Assembly: GCA_014218235.1 (NCBI GenBank)
Contig: CM024757.1
Coordinates: forward strand, 149,371,371 to 149,435,370
Direction of reading: 5' to 3'
DNA: 64,000 nucleotides
Source: Colocasia esculenta
Taxonomy: Eukaryota > Streptophyta > Magnoliopsida > Alismatales > Araceae
A program made the translations under genes and the position numbers. The notes below the pieces were generated by a model, which was not told the origin of the DNA, searched no databases, and saw nothing but the letters and a program-made list of their open reading frames with translations. This document shows, in pieces, positions 1 to 12,059 of the stretch; positions within the stretch are counted from its first letter, which is position 1, and every line of letters starts with the position of its first letter.

Positions 1-824
1 GGCTTCATAACCCCTAGTGTCAATGAGACTAGTCTTATAGACAAAGGTGGGGGGTATGCTAGACCATATCACACACACGCGCGCCGCCGGGCGGGCAGAG
101 CTGGGCGGACGCACGCGTGTGATGACGCGGTCCAGCCGACATGACTTGGCACCTTTTTACTTCTTATTTTTGCGTTTGGGCCTTTCTTGGGGAGACTAGA
201 GCTGTTTTAGGCCCGTTCTTTGAACCGGCCCATTGTCTTGGTCTGCGTGGGCGTTGGACGCTTCATATGGTGATTAGGTTCCCTAATCACGTTTCACTTC
301 TGTTCTGAAGATCCCGAAGCGCCCTTTCAACTCTGCTCGCCGTCCGGTCGCTCAATTCCCGTCCCCTTCCGGCGACTGCACCGTCCTGCTCCGGCATCGC
401 CGACTGCGCCTCTGGCCATCGCTGCTGCGTCGTACTCGCCGGTGACCAGTGCATGTTCTCTGTTCCCGATTTCCATTTCCTATAGATGAGGATTAGGTTT
501 AGCGTAGCACTGTTTACGAAATTAAGGTAAGTGCGATTCTTAATTTCGTGGTGGTAGTCGTATCCTGGGAGGAGATCGCCTTGCCCGACGCACTACTTCT
601 GTGGGGGCGATATCTTCTCTAAGGGGAGTCTCCTTAGAGGCACTTCTACTGCATCGTTTCTGCCTTATTTAAGCATGTTTATTTCTGCAATCCGTCTCAT
701 GTATGCTCCTTTTGGTTGTTGTTATCTGGATTATTTCCATATATCTGTTTCTTATGTTTGCATGCATATGTATGTATCCGATTACTGCCATGGATGTTCC
801 CTACTCCACGTTTTATATTCAACA
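1..824 (+). mobile_element. Left LTR of copia element A (5' end outside window)
   Basis: This stretch aligns almost end to end with 5461-6285, with scattered substitutions and a few indels (for example near 330-370 against 5800-5840). It is therefore the left LTR of the Ty1/copia element whose right LTR is 5290-6285. About 170 bases of its start lie before the window. It ends in TTCAACA at 824. A primer-binding site of the usual TGGTATCAGAGC type should follow directly but is not there; the bases after the LTR read GTCTTAGAGAAG. So the start of the internal region is probably deleted or mutated. Confidence 0.85.
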
Positions 825-3800
825 GTCTTAGAGAAGATATCATTCATGGCACTGCGTCAGTGGATTTTAGAGCGAGCGTGGACCTGTCTGGGATGTCGAA
901 AAAATTTTCGGACACACTTCAAGCGTTGGCAACAACACATGAAAGTGTCGTTCACCATGGTCCGTCTAATTTCACTGATTGAATCGGATCCCCCTGTTTT
1001 GGATGAGAAAGTTCCTGACAGTGCCAAGAAGGTTGAAGAGTGGAAGGAAAAGGACAGGTTAGGGCATGGGTGCATTCTCACTGCACTGTCCGATGTCCTC
1101 TTTGATGTTTGCAGTTCCTCCACCTTCAAAACCACTAAGGCACTTTGGGATGAACTTGACCGCAAGTATAACACTGAGGACCAAGGTCTGGAAAAATACT
1201 CTGTGGGCAAGTTTCTCAAGTTCCAAATGGCTGAAAAAAACCTGTGGGGGAGCAGGCGCATGAACTTCTTCTTATGCTCCAAGGTTGGCTGAGGCAGATA
1301 TGAAAATGCCTGAAAAGCTTCAAGTCATGTGTATCATAGAGAAATTACCTAGATCCTGGGAGGATTTTGGGATGTCTCTTAAACACCGTAAGGAGACTAT
1401 TTCTCTTGATGACTTGATGAGGCTATAGCTATAGAAGAGGAGCATAGAAAGGAGAAGCCTAGTCTGCCTGTTGATGCAAGTGCAAACCTAGTAATGAGGC
1501 ATAAGGGAAAAGAATCTAAAGGCAAAACCAAAGTTGATTCCACTTCACAGATGAAACCCAAAGGAAAGATAAAGAAGAAGAAGGTACTTGGAGGAGTGTT
1601 GGTGGCCTGTGGTCAAAAGGGTATATGCATAATGACTGTCCCAAAAGGAAAGAAAAGTTGTTGAATAAGACCAACAGACCGGTCAAAATCCAGCGCATGT
1701 CAATGTAGTGACTGCTGCACCCTCTCTAGTGATGAGCCACCCATGATCGTTCTGTGACGATGGGGAATGGGAGCACTGCTAGGGTGCTTGAAGTTGGACG
1801 AGTGGACCTGAAGTTCTCTTCAGGACGTGTTCTTTCTCTATCCCTAGTGCACCATGTTCCTGGTGTTAGAAAGAACATTTTATCTGGTTCTGTTTTAGTA
1901 AGAGAGGGTTATGAACTTAACTTTAAATGTAATAAAGTTGTGATACTCTATTTGAAGTCTTTTATTTGTAAAGACTATCTTTCTGATGGTTTGTTTAAAA
2001 TTTATGTGAATCATGTGTTGAACAGAAATTTAGATGATGCTACTGTAGTTCTGTTTCTGTTTCTGTTGCTTATAATGTTCTAGATTCATCTAACTTATGG
2101 CATGGACGTTTAGGTCATCTTAATTTCAATTCTTTGAAACGCATGATGAACCTTAAATTGATTCCTGAGCATGCTATTGATAAAATAAAGAGATGTGATA
2201 TCCGTGTACAGGCCAAACTACCTAGAAAACCTTTCATTCTGTAGTTAGAGATTCAGAGATTCTGGATCTGGTGCATTCAGATATCTGTGAGTTTAATGGC
2301 GTACTAACTAGGGATCATAAGAAGTATTTTATTACCTTTATAGATGACTGTAGTATATACTGTTATGTGCTCTGCTCAAGTCTAAAGATGAGGCTTTACA
2401 AAGTTTATCATCTTTAAGAAGGAAGCAGAAACACAAACCAGTCGGGTTCTTAAGAGGTTGAGGTTTGATAGAGGAGGAGAGTATACCTCTAGCTTGTTTG
2501 TGGAATTTTGCCAAGAACATGGCATTGTTCATGAAACAACTGCCCCATACTCTCCTCAGTCTAATGGGATAGCAGAATGGAAGAATCGTGTATTCATTGA
2601 CATGGTCAACTCTCTCCTGCAGAGTTCGGGACTACCTAAGTATATGTGGGGGGGAAGCATTGAATAAGCTTGTCTTATTCTGAATCATGTTCCCCTAAAA
2701 CATAAAGATAGCAGTCCAATTGAACTTTGGAGAAATAGGAAACCTAGTTGAAATTTCTTAAAGTGTGGGGGTGCCTGGCAAAGGTTCTTGTCCCTGAGCA
2801 CAAGAGAAAGAAACTAGGACCTAAGACAGTTGACACAGTTTTCCTAGGCTATGCTGAAAACAGCTATGCATACAGGTTTCTGGTTATTAAATCAGAAATT
2901 CCTGGCATAGATGTTAACACTATAGTCGAGCTTCGTGATGCTACGTTCTTCGAAGATGTCTTTCCCATGAAGACTTGTTTACCTCAACATTTGTCTTCTG
3001 AGACTATAGCCTCTACATCTGATTCTATTCCAGAACATGTGGAAAGAATAACAAATGTGGGGGCTGATGCATCCAGACGTTCTTCTGATTCCAGTGATCA
3101 AGAAGAAGTTGAACCAAGAGAAGTAAGAGACAAAAGGTTGCTAAGGATTTTGGAAGTGAGTTTGTCACTTACCAGATCACTGGTGACCCCCTAACCTTCC
3201 GAGATGCCATGGCTTCATCCGAAGCAAGCATTGGAAGGATGCCATTAAGAGTGAGATGGACTCCATTCTTGCTAATGGTACTTGGGAGTTAGTTGATACT
3301 CCTCCTGGTTCAAAGACCATTGGATGCAAATGGGTCTTCAAGAAGAAGCTTAAACCCGATGGAACCATTGAAAAGTATAAAGCCAGGCTTGTTGCCAAGG
3401 GTTTCAAACAATTAGAGGGAATGGATTATTTTGATACTTATTCCCCTGTCACTAGGATGACCACAATACGAGTGCTTATAGCATTGGCCTCCATATATAA
3501 TCTGAAAGTCCGTCAGATGGATGTCAAGATTGCCTTCTTAATGGTGATCTTGATGAAGAGATTTATATGGATCAGCCTGAAGGATTATGGCTCCAGGTAG
3601 TGAAAAGAAAGTTTGCAGACTTATAAAGTCTTTGTATGGTTTGAAACAAACACCTAAACAGTGGCACCAAAAATTTGATAGACTATCATATCTTTTGACT
3701 TTAAGGTCAATGAGTTCGATAAATGTGTCTATTATAAGTTAAGGGGATGAATGTATAATTCTTTGCCTGTATGTAGATGATATCTTATTGTTTGGCAACA

Positions 3801-4755
3801 CTTTGGGAATAGTAAATGAGACTAAGTCACTCTTAAATAGCAGTTTTGAAATGAAGGATATGGGTGAGGCAAATGTAATTCTGGGGTTAACTCTTACTAG
3901 ATCAGGTGAAGGAATAGCAATTTCTCAATATCACTATGTTGAGAAAATTTTAGAGAAATTTAGCTATGAGAATTGCAAGTCAGTCTGTACACCTTATGAT
4001 CCTTCTAGAATCTTCTGCAAGAATAAGAGTGGTACTTCTGTGTCTCAATTACGATATTCTCAGGTTATAGGAAGCTTGATGTATCTAGCTAATTGTACGT
4101 GGCATGACATTTCATATGCAGTGTCTAAACTTAGTAGATACACAAGCTGTCCTGACCAAACTCACTGGGATGGGCTAGATAGGGTTTTGAGGTATCTAAA
4201 AGGTACTATTACCCTAGGCTTGCATTTTGGGAGATTCCCTGCTGTCCTGAAAGGATTTAGTGATGCAAGCTGGATAGCTGAAAACTTAGGGAGTAATGGT
4301 GTTTCAGGGTATGTCTTTACTCTGTCAGGTGGTGTAGTCACCTGGCGGTCTTCTAAACAGACCATCTTATCTCGATCTACTTTGATGCTGAGTTGTGTGC
4401 TTTGGATACCACTAGGTTGGAGGCTGAGTGGATTAGGGGTCTTCTTTCAGAACTTCCTCTAATGAGTAAGCCTGCTCCTGCGATCTCTTGTGCATTGTGA
4501 TAACATGACCACAATTGCAAAGGTCAAGAGTTCAAAGTATAACCAAAAAGAAAGGAGACACATCCAATCAGATTGAGATCTGTAAGGGATTTAGTGTCTC
4601 AGGGAGTGATCGTTGTAGATTTTATTGGTACCAATGACAATTTAGCTGATCCTCTGACTAATGGACTTGATAAAAAGAAAGTCCAGAAATTCAGGTTGGG
4701 GATGGGACTGAAACCCATCATTTATTCTCCTGCAGAGGCAACCCAACCTATCTGA
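825..4755 (+). pseudogene. Ty1/copia gag-pol of element A, heavily broken
   Basis: Pieces of a copia polyprotein follow in the normal order but in several frames. A UBN2-type Gag segment lies at about 934-1430 (WQQHMKVSFTM, then KYNTEDQGLEKYSV). A remnant CCHC knuckle region is near 1600-1650, interrupted by frameshift. A protease-side segment is at 1754-1960 and the integrase core at about 2093-2740 (LWHGRLGHL, then a DRGGEYTS-type block at 2467). Reverse transcriptase spans about 3250-4100, with the YVDD catalytic box intact at 3770-3781. RNase H runs about 4255-4755. At least six frameshifts or stops separate these pieces, so no functional protein is possible. The copia order PR-INT-RT-RH is clear; I cannot assign the lineage. 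Confidence 0.88.
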
Positions 4756-5289
4756 GTGGAGACCCCACAAAGTAGGTTCAATGTGGTAACAACAATCTGC
4801 TGAGAGAATTTGGAGGCACTTACTATTTTGATACATTGTATCTGTGTCTATCCACTGATAACCTAACCAAGTGCCTGACACTGCTGTATAGGAAGAGTTT
4901 CATTACTCTGAATGGGTTCAAGCCTAGTAAGGCAGGATATTAGCAGTATATCCTTGGAGAAACCCACCTAAATGAGTACTACTGTGGGGCCGCAGTTAAA
5001 GGAATTGGGTTGTTCCTGAATGTACTTATGATACAGGATTGGGCGCATGGCCTTTAAAGCGCCAAGTTTATAGATTGCTATCAAAAAGCCTTATTTCATG
5101 TTGTTTTTTGACAAGTAATCCTCACATTAAGAATCAAGTTCAAGATTTAATTCACTTCGATCTGTGAGGGTAAAAGTTGAAAATACTCAGGTGAAGGTTC
5201 AAACCCGAAAGGTACCTTTACTGAAAGCATGGTATGTTTATCATTCTTCTATTTATTCCCCGTTATCAAACCTTGAGTTTGTGGGGGAA
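4756..5289 (+). other. 3' non-coding part of element A with polypurine tract
   Basis: No coding signal is visible between the end of RNase H and the right LTR. The stretch ends in a purine-rich tract, GTGGGGGAA at 5281-5289, immediately before the TGTTGG start of the LTR. This is the expected plus-strand priming site. Confidence 0.75.
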
Positions 5290-6285
5290 TGTTGGAAATA
5301 AAGGGTGTTAAAGGGGCTTTATAAAAGAAAGGTGAAACTCAGGTTGATAGAATAAAAAGGTACCTCAAAAGTTGTGCTATGTTGTCCTCATGTGTGGGGT
5401 TGTCTTTATATGTGGGGTCTTTAGTCCCACATGGGATACCCCTAAGGAGTTAAGGGCTTCATAACCCATAGTGTCAATGAGACTATGTCTTATAGAAAAA
5501 GGTGGGGGGTATGCTAGACATATCACACACACACCCGCGCCGCCGGGGGGCCGGGCTGGGCTGGGCTGGCGCGCGCGTGTGATGACGCGGTCCAGCCGGC
5601 TTGACTTGGCACCTTTTACTTCTTATTTTTGTGTTTTGGGCCTTCTTGGGGAGACTAGAGCTGTTTTCAGCCCGTTCTTTGAACCGGCCCATTGTCTTGT
5701 GGTCTGCGTGGGCGTTGGACGCTTCATATGGTGATTAGGTTCCCTAATCACGTTTCACTTCTGTTCTGAAGATCCCGAAGCGCCCTTTCAACTCTGCTGC
5801 AGAGGAACCGCTCACCGTCCGGTCGCTCGGCAACTGCACCGTCCCGCTCCGGCATCGCCGACTGCGCCTCCGGCCATCGCTGCTGTGTCGTACTCCGCCG
5901 GTGACCGGTGCATGTTCTCCGTTCCGATTTCCATTTCCTATAGATGAGGATTAGGTTTACCGTAGCACTATTTACGAAATTAAGATAAGTGTGATTCTTA
6001 ATTTCGTGGTGGTAGTCGTATCCTGGGAGGAGATCGCCTTGCCCGACGCACTACTTCTGTGGAGGCGATATCTTCTCTAAGGGGAGTCTCCTTAGAGGCG
6101 CTTCTACTGCATCGTTTCTGTCTTATTTAAACATGTTTATTTCTGCAATCCGTCTCATGTATGCCTCTTTTTGGTTGTTGTCATCTGGATTATTTCCATA
6201 TACCTGTTTCCTACGGTTTTGCATGCATATGTATGTATCCGATTACTGCCATGGATGTGCCCTACTCCACGTTTTATATTCAACA
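5290..6285 (+). mobile_element. Right LTR of copia element A (996 bp)
   Basis: It starts with TGTTGGAAATAAAGG right after the polypurine tract and ends with TTCAACA, giving TG...CA termini. Its body from 5461 on matches 1-824. The five bases after it are GGTTT (6286-6290); the matching left target duplication lies outside the window. Short flanking ORFs in it, such as the one spanning 5471-5734, are also present in the left copy and are not genes. Confidence 0.88.
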
Positions 6286-6510
6286 GGTTTTACATTATCA
6301 ACAAAGTCTACCATGAAAATTTTGAGAAATAAGCAATATTCGATTATCCATCAGCTTGAGACAAATAAGCTAAAGAATGTAGCCAAGTTCGTTGCTAATT
6401 TACTCGGTACAGGTGCACTTCCATGGCATGTTCTTGCCTACATTCACCTTACAAAAGAGGATATATACAACAATGTCTTTGAGATTTTTTTGTAAAATTC
6501 TTTTTCGGGT
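6286..6510 (+). pseudogene. CWC22: Fragment of a CWC22-like pre-mRNA splicing factor gene
   Basis: Translation gives about 70 residues in three frames that read as one stretch of the plant CWC22 family, in the MIF4G-to-MA3 part of the protein. The first frame (6288-6329) reads FYIINKVYHENFEK. After a frame change near 6330 the second frame reads QYSIIHQLETNKLKNVAKF and continues through LGTGALPWHVLAYI. After a second frame change near 6475 a short piece, RFFCKILFR, continues the match to about 6508. CWC22 is a spliceosome-associated protein that recruits eIF4A3 for exon-junction complex loading. The fragment has two frame changes and apparently lost codons at the first, so it is a relic. It abuts the right LTR of element A exactly, so A probably inserted into a longer copy whose other part would lie left of the window. 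Family assignment is from memory of conserved motifs. Confidence 0.8.
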
Positions 6511-7843
6511 ATATTTTGAGAACCAAACGGTGCTATTTTGTTTTTTTATGCAGGATTTATTTTAATTTTTCCCCGCATAAGTGGGCTTTTGAAGCCGCGC
6601 GCTGATATATACGTATTTCCTTGTAGCATGGGCATGGAAAATTAGGTATATCAGCAAGATACTATATATAGGAACCTTGCCATCAGTTCAAATTAAGGTG
6701 CACCAGCAAGATTCTACCGAGAACCACACGACCGCCGGGGCGTGGTGTTTGGGCGGAACGAAAGCAATTGTTGTTTACCACCACTTGCTTGCCCATTAAA
6801 CAAATGACTACAACAGTTGGAGAATCCTGCCAGTATAGATAGTAGTGTATGAAGCGAGAATGGTATGTCAATTCCGAGACTTAATGCACGCTTGGAAGTG
6901 AGGAGAACTTATTAAAATAGGATCAGATTCTAGTTAGTTCCCCCTTTGTACATTTTTGATTTCAACTGTCCACCCTCATCGTTATTTTTAGGTAGATTAA
7001 GGCTGGAGAGATGTGTAAAACTGCAGTACTTGTTGAGAGGGGACTGGGTTGATTGCAGATCCAGCAGATGGTTGGCCCCCGTGATCTGGATCGATGTCTC
7101 AGCTAGCTAGCATGATGAAGACCGCTGGCGACAGATCGCGCATTAATATAGAAACCCTGTTCTGGGGCTGTGCATGCTTCTGTGGTTCTTTTGTTCCAAC
7201 AAGTTGTTCTCTTTGAGCATGGCGTAGCGTCCCACATGCTTTGGGATGTCGGAGGAGGTGGAGGGAGGGGCAAGTGGACTGGCCTGGGCTTTTGCCTCAT
7301 GTTCTCACGTCCGCCTGGTTACCCGATACCCTTCTCTTAATCCTGCCGACAGTTTCTACTTCACGCCGTCTGTGTATACTGTATATCGGTGGGCCCTTCC
7401 ATCCCTGCAGTACTGTCGTTACATGGGATAAACAGCTATGCTGAACTTATTGGGAGCTTTGTTAAGAGACAGATCTCGAGATCCTATTAGAGTGCAGTGA
7501 CCTATCCTGCAATGCCCTCGCCCAGCTGTGGCCTCCTGCTACGCCATTGCTGCCATCCCTGTTTCTCTATTGCAGTTTGCCTCCACCCTGATTGCCCTTG
7601 CCGCCACACCGCCAACCTATTGCGCCTTCCCCACCGCGTTGCAACATCCTTCGCCTACCTATTCGTAACAAGGACAATGACCGCCACCATGGCGTTGTTT
7701 GTCTGTCATCACTGACTACGTACACTAACTGCAACACCCTCTACCCACCTGCCACTACTGTGGTTTTTGCCGTCCCTTTTCCATGATCGTCCTCAATTTG
7801 GTGGGGAGAAAAAAGAGGGTCACTTTTTATTTTCATCGGGGTT
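6511..7843. other. Intergenic stretch, nothing recognised
   Basis: I find no convincing gene, RNA gene or mobile-element terminus here. Short open frames in 7100-7790 lie in C-rich, low-complexity sequence with no family similarity I can see. Confidence 0.5.
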
Positions 7844-8053
7844 ATTGCACCTAGGGGTGTTAAAGAGTCTGAGTCGAGCTGAGTATTAGGCTGCTCAAGT
7901 TCTGTTCGTTAATTTTTAATCGAATTCGTGTCGAGTTCAAGTTTTATCGAATATTGAAAGTAGTTGTTCAGGTTTAGTTCATTTAAATACTCTCGAGTTC
8001 GAATCCTTAACGAGTATCTTACGAGCCCATACGAGTCCAATTGAAATTATAAG

Positions 8054-8089
<36 letters not shown>

Positions 8090-8456
8090 ATATATATATA
8101 TATATAAACTCAATCCAATCTACAAGTAAAAAACAAATTATTATAAGATCTAAATATATTTTATTTCAAGGTCATACTTCAAAATCTTTCATAAGTTACT
8201 TATTTAATTATTTTAATATAATGTTTAAAATATGTAACAATTATATTTATAATTAAAAAATTAAACGAGTTTATTCACAAGCTTAAACGAGCGAGTAGGC
8301 GTTTGCTCATACTCAGTTCGTTTATGAAATGAGCTTAATTTTTTTGTTTGAGCTTGACTCATTCACCTTGTTAAACGAATCAAATTCGATTAATATGCGA
8401 GTCAAATTCGAACTACTTGTCGAGTGTATTAGTTCATTTACAACCCTAATTGCACC
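7844..8456. mobile_element. hAT-type MITE (7852-8448) with 8-bp target duplication
   Basis: An exact 8-bp duplication ATTGCACC flanks the element at 7844-7851 and 8449-8456. The element begins TAGGGGTGTTAAA and ends, read on the other strand, TAGGGTTGTAAATGA. These imperfect terminal inverted repeats are of the TAGGG-TGT class typical of hAT elements. It is 597 bp, AT-rich, has no transposase and carries a TA microsatellite inside. A non-autonomous hAT derivative fits the 8-bp duplication, the termini and the size. Confidence 0.85.
8054..8106. repeat. (TA)n microsatellite
   Basis: About 50 bases of alternating TA, interrupted by a single C near 8088, lie inside the MITE at 7852-8448. Confidence 0.95.
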
Positions 8457-8568
8457 CCAGATCTGCCTAGTCCAAGTTTTGGTCCACCGCGCCACCCCTT
8501 GCTCCTTCCTTAGCTCAGCCTTTTATGCCTCTGCTAATATCACTCTGAACATGGTTCAATTTGGTCTA

Positions 8569-9085
8569 ACTTGAAGGAGTTTTTTCTCAAACTAAATCAA
8601 ATAGAAATAGACTCCCAATCTAAACCAAATCGAACCAATTTATTTTAAAACCAATTGAAACCAAATCGATTTAATTCGGTTTAGTTTGGCTTAAATTGAA
8701 ATATATTCAAAATTTCTATTAACACATTAATCATTCAATAGACACATGTTTCTTGTAATATTTATGAACAAAAAATATAAAAAATTTCAAGACATGATAT
8801 TATTTTTAACTAAGAGTATTAAATTATCCTAATCTAATAATAATTTACTATTATATATAAAAGAACAGGTAGAAATTACATAATTTTTATAGGCATAATA
8901 GTAATTCAATTTATTTGAGTTTAATTGATTTATTCAGATTAAAAATCGAACCAAACCGACATTGTCAGCTTCGAACCAAATCAAACCAATCCGAATTGTA
9001 AGAAAAAGGTGTAACCAAATGGAACCAAACTGATTAGTTCAATTTGGTTTGCAGGTTGAACCAAACTTGTAACACTCCTACTTGA
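8569..9085. mobile_element. Probable MITE (8575-9079) with short target duplication
   Basis: ACTTGA occurs at 8569-8574 and again at 9080-9085. The enclosed 505 bp starts AGGAGT and ends ACTCCT, a short perfect inverted repeat, after which the arms diverge. Internally it is dominated by variants of AACCAAATCGAACC and the reverse GGTTTAGTTTGG. The terminus read inward from the right, AGGAGTGTTACA, resembles hAT ends. The visible duplication is only 6 bp, so the class is less certain than for the neighbouring MITE. Confidence 0.6.
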
Positions 9086-9489
9086 TAACAACATCTGTCT
9101 CAACATATCTTATTTCCATCTAGGAGTTTTTTGATGCTTCGATCACATCTACGTAGTCAATTCATCATTCGACTTCATATTTGGTAGTTTTTGTCTTTGG
9201 CTCTATATTGCCTATGTCGCAATCAAGATGGATATTTAGTGGACCAGAGTCAACAACTATGTTATCTGAGCTACTACTCTATGCTCGAATTTACATATTT
9301 TCAAAGTTATGGGGATACATTGATAGTTCCATCAAAGTTGATTCTACTACTGGTACTATTGTGGACTTTGCCAAAACCATTGGCACCAAATCCAATGCTA
9401 TTACTCTTTAGGCTTGGGAGGATATTGATGAGATCATCACATGCTATTTTTTTTTCACTCTATTGATCCTTTCATCCATTTGAATTTAT

Positions 9490-10038
9490 CGTAGCATGCG
9501 TATTTTGATGATAACAAAACATTATATTGAGTTGAAGAGTTTTTGGACATGTGTTTTTGATGAGTTAATATTGCTCATGATTTTGATGAATTGATGCTCA
9601 TAATTATGACCAAATTTAATTGATTTTTCTTATATTTTTGGATGGTCTAACATATGTCCTTAAGTGTGAAAAACAGTAGGTATGAATAAGAGTACATGTG
9701 TACTGACACTATTCATTGTGCTGACATTGTTAGGTTAATCGAATAGTGTTTTCTGATCTATTGAATTCACAAAACACATTGTTTTATGGTAAGGAAATAT
9801 TTCTATGTACTGATTTGATATTCTAGTCGACCAAATTTCCCATTAATTTGAGATCTGGGACACTAAGGCAAGTAGTTGACCGTCCCGAACATTCCGGTCG
9901 ACCAAGTCAAATATGAATAAAACATAGAGTTACCATTTTGAGTCGGATTGAAACTGGACTCTTATTAACTCAAGGATTGCTTGTGGGATCACTCTAGTCT
10001 ATAAATAGAATCCTTTCTAAGTTTTTAGACCTCTCCCA
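9490..10038 (+). mobile_element. Decayed LTR remnant with a TATA box
   Basis: The start (GTATTTTGATGATAACAAAAC at about 9497) resembles the beginning of the Sirevirus-like LTRs elsewhere in the window. GTCGACC or near variants occur at about 9825, 9877 and 9897. A plausible TATA box, TATAAATA, lies at 10000-10007. It ends where a second LTR-like start begins at 10039. No polypurine tract or primer site is visible, so this is a truncated LTR or solo remnant. Confidence 0.45.
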
Positions 10039-10440
10039 TGTTGTGTCCTTTGTTTTGATGATGTCAAAGACCATGTCTAACTATGATAAATAATTCACAT
10101 ATTTAAATAAATATGTTCTAATAGTTTAAACTCATAACAGGCACTATTAATTGCACAATGATCAAACACGTGTCGTCGCAAGTTGTAAATCAGGTCGACG
10201 CAACTAGTTCCTCTAGTAAGAATTAAACGGAAAAGAATACAGGAGGTTGACGCAAGATAGAAATCAGGTCGACACAAGTAGTCATTCGAGTAAGCCTATT
10301 CTAAAGATAAACATAGGACGTCGACACAATTCTGCCATGAGGTTGGCACAAGTAATGGATTCAGTGGGGAGTAATCAAGTAACACTAAAGTGCATCGACG
10401 CAGTGCACAAGATGTGTCGACACACATCATAACTTGTTCT
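10039..10440 (+). mobile_element. Truncated LTR related to that of element H
   Basis: It starts TGTTGTGTCCTTTGTTTTGA and continues into GATGATGTC, closely matching the LTR start of element H, which reads TGTTGTGTCCCTAGTTTTGA on the minus strand from 50178. Downstream it repeats the motif GTCGACRCAA at about 10195, 10270, 10320 and 10413. It stops near 10440 without a recognisable LTR end. No coding sequence accompanies it. Confidence 0.6.
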
Positions 10441-10904
10441 TTCACTGAAAAGGTGTAAGTGCCATTGTGTTAACTTTAGGCACATGATTCGAGGCCCAAT
10501 CATTGGAGATTCCTTGGCACATTACACAAGATTCTAGAAGAGTAATTTTGATAGCAAAAATTCCTCTAACAACTTGGGGATTCATAGGGGCCCACTTAGA
10601 GATTATCTGACACCGATTAAAAAGACGTTGGGTGTCCATTTTGAAAAAGTGTGCAACAAGGAAAAAGAAGAAAAGAAGCAGAGCTCCAGAGAAGAAGAGT
10701 GAAACATCTCTGAAAGGATTATTTCTGAAGAAGACTGTTGCGATGATGTTGCACCAGATGAAGCCTCGCCACTGCCATATATGTTGAAGTAAAGGTAGAG
10801 CATCGGATATCTCATATGATATAAGGCAATCAACATTCAAGTGCTCTAGGAATTCAATGGGCGATGAATTCAAGTCTGATGAGCCGCAATTCAAGCTTGG
10901 AGAT
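10441..10904. other. Unassigned stretch before the CGGTCACT repeat block
   Basis: A 150-codon open frame on the minus strand (10442-10894) gives a hydrophobic, low-complexity product with no family I recognise. The plus strand is equally open and lysine-rich. I see no reason to call a gene. The stretch may be the internal part of the element that owns the repeat block to its right. Confidence 0.3.
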
Positions 10905-11420
10905 CTGAGATCGAATAGTGACTGAAATTATTCGGTCACTGATATTTGCATTTAGTGATCGAAATATCTTCGGTCACTATTTGATCTCAGATCTAAGAAT
11001 GAATAGTGACCGAAAATATTCGGTCGTAAATTTTAAGACCTTATTATGCCAAATATTTTTCATATAGCGACTGAACTTTTTCAGTGACAATTCGGTCTCA
11101 AATTGGAGATTGAATAGTGACCGATTATAATCAGTCGCTAACTTCTTTTCTTTGGCGCCGTTGGGCCTAAAACTTTGTGACCGAACTTTAATCAGTCACT
11201 ATTTGGTTTCAAATTTGAGACCGAATAGTGAATGATTTTAATCAGTCTCTAACTTGTTCTGTTTGGTGCCGTTGGTTTAGAGAGTTTGTGACTAAACGTT
11301 TTCGGTCACAATTCGGTCACACATTGGAGACCGAATTGTGACTGATCATAGTTCAGTCACAAATGTTTGCGATCTTTGAGACTGAATAGCGACCGAATTA
11401 TTCGGTCGATATTTCCATGA
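10905..11420. repeat. Alternating CGGTCACTATT / AATAGTGACCG repeats, CACTA-like subterminal block
   Basis: Short motifs such as GAATAGTGACCGAA and TTCGGTCACTATT occur many times in both orientations, often as small hairpins. At 11070-11290 they form two tandem units of about 108 bp that also share GGCGCCGTTGG or GGTGCCGTTGG. Dense inverted GTGACCG/CGGTCAC motifs are typical of subterminal regions of plant CACTA elements, but I could not find CACTA termini with a 3-bp duplication, so the class is an inference. Confidence 0.5.
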
Positions 11421-12059
11421 TCCCCCCTCCCCCCACTGTTCTTATTCTCTTCTCTCTCTCTCCCTCTCTGGTTCTTCTCTTCTCTCTCTCTCACTCTCTC
11501 GCCGGACCGACTATTGTTGCCATTGTCACTCCGATTGCCACTGTCGTCCCGTCAATGGGCGCCCTTGCTAATATTGCGTTCCTGTTCGCCGCCAGAGTCG
11601 GCTCGTGGAGCTGCTGCCACTGGAGTCACATTCGTGGGAACTGTTGTCACCGTCATCGTGCCCGTCACCACCGCCTCCGATGGCAAGCACTCTCTATATC
11701 TCTCTATCTCTCGCGATATCGATGGGGGGACGTTGTTGGGAGAGAGGGTACTCGGCAGGGGTGGGGTGTGTGGGGGAGGTAGTTGTAGCAGTTGGGGGGA
11801 GGCCGATAGTGGCGTGAGGGTGGGGGCGGCAGTGGGTGGGGTTTGGCCGAAAGTTGGGGGTGAGTATAGGTGGGTGGCGGGGGGGGGCAACAGTGGGTGG
11901 GGGGCAGCTAGCGGGGGCGCAATGGGTAAGGGGGGGGGGGGGGGGGTGGGGGGAGGTGGGGGGCTCAGGCATCAAACTCAAAATGTACTAGGTAGTCTTT
12001 TGTAGGCAACCTATCCCACGCTAATTTCAAAGAAGGAATTTTGCTTTGTTCATGCATGG
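11421..12059. repeat. Low-complexity CT-rich then G-rich stretch
   Basis: 11439-11500 is almost pure CT. 11740-11965 is strongly G-biased on the plus strand and contains G runs, the longest near 11929-11946, followed by further runs of six. Open frames through this part only translate the G or C bias (Gly-rich or Pro-rich). No gene is supported. Confidence 0.7.

Noticed and set aside
7497..7786. Two overlapping frames of 60-70 codons in C-rich DNA
   Set aside because: No similarity recognised, no promoter or splice context; likely compositional.
11514..12005. 163-codon Gly-rich open frame and Pro-rich frames on the opposite strand
   Set aside because: They only translate G runs and G-biased sequence; no domain, no codon structure, no conserved partner.
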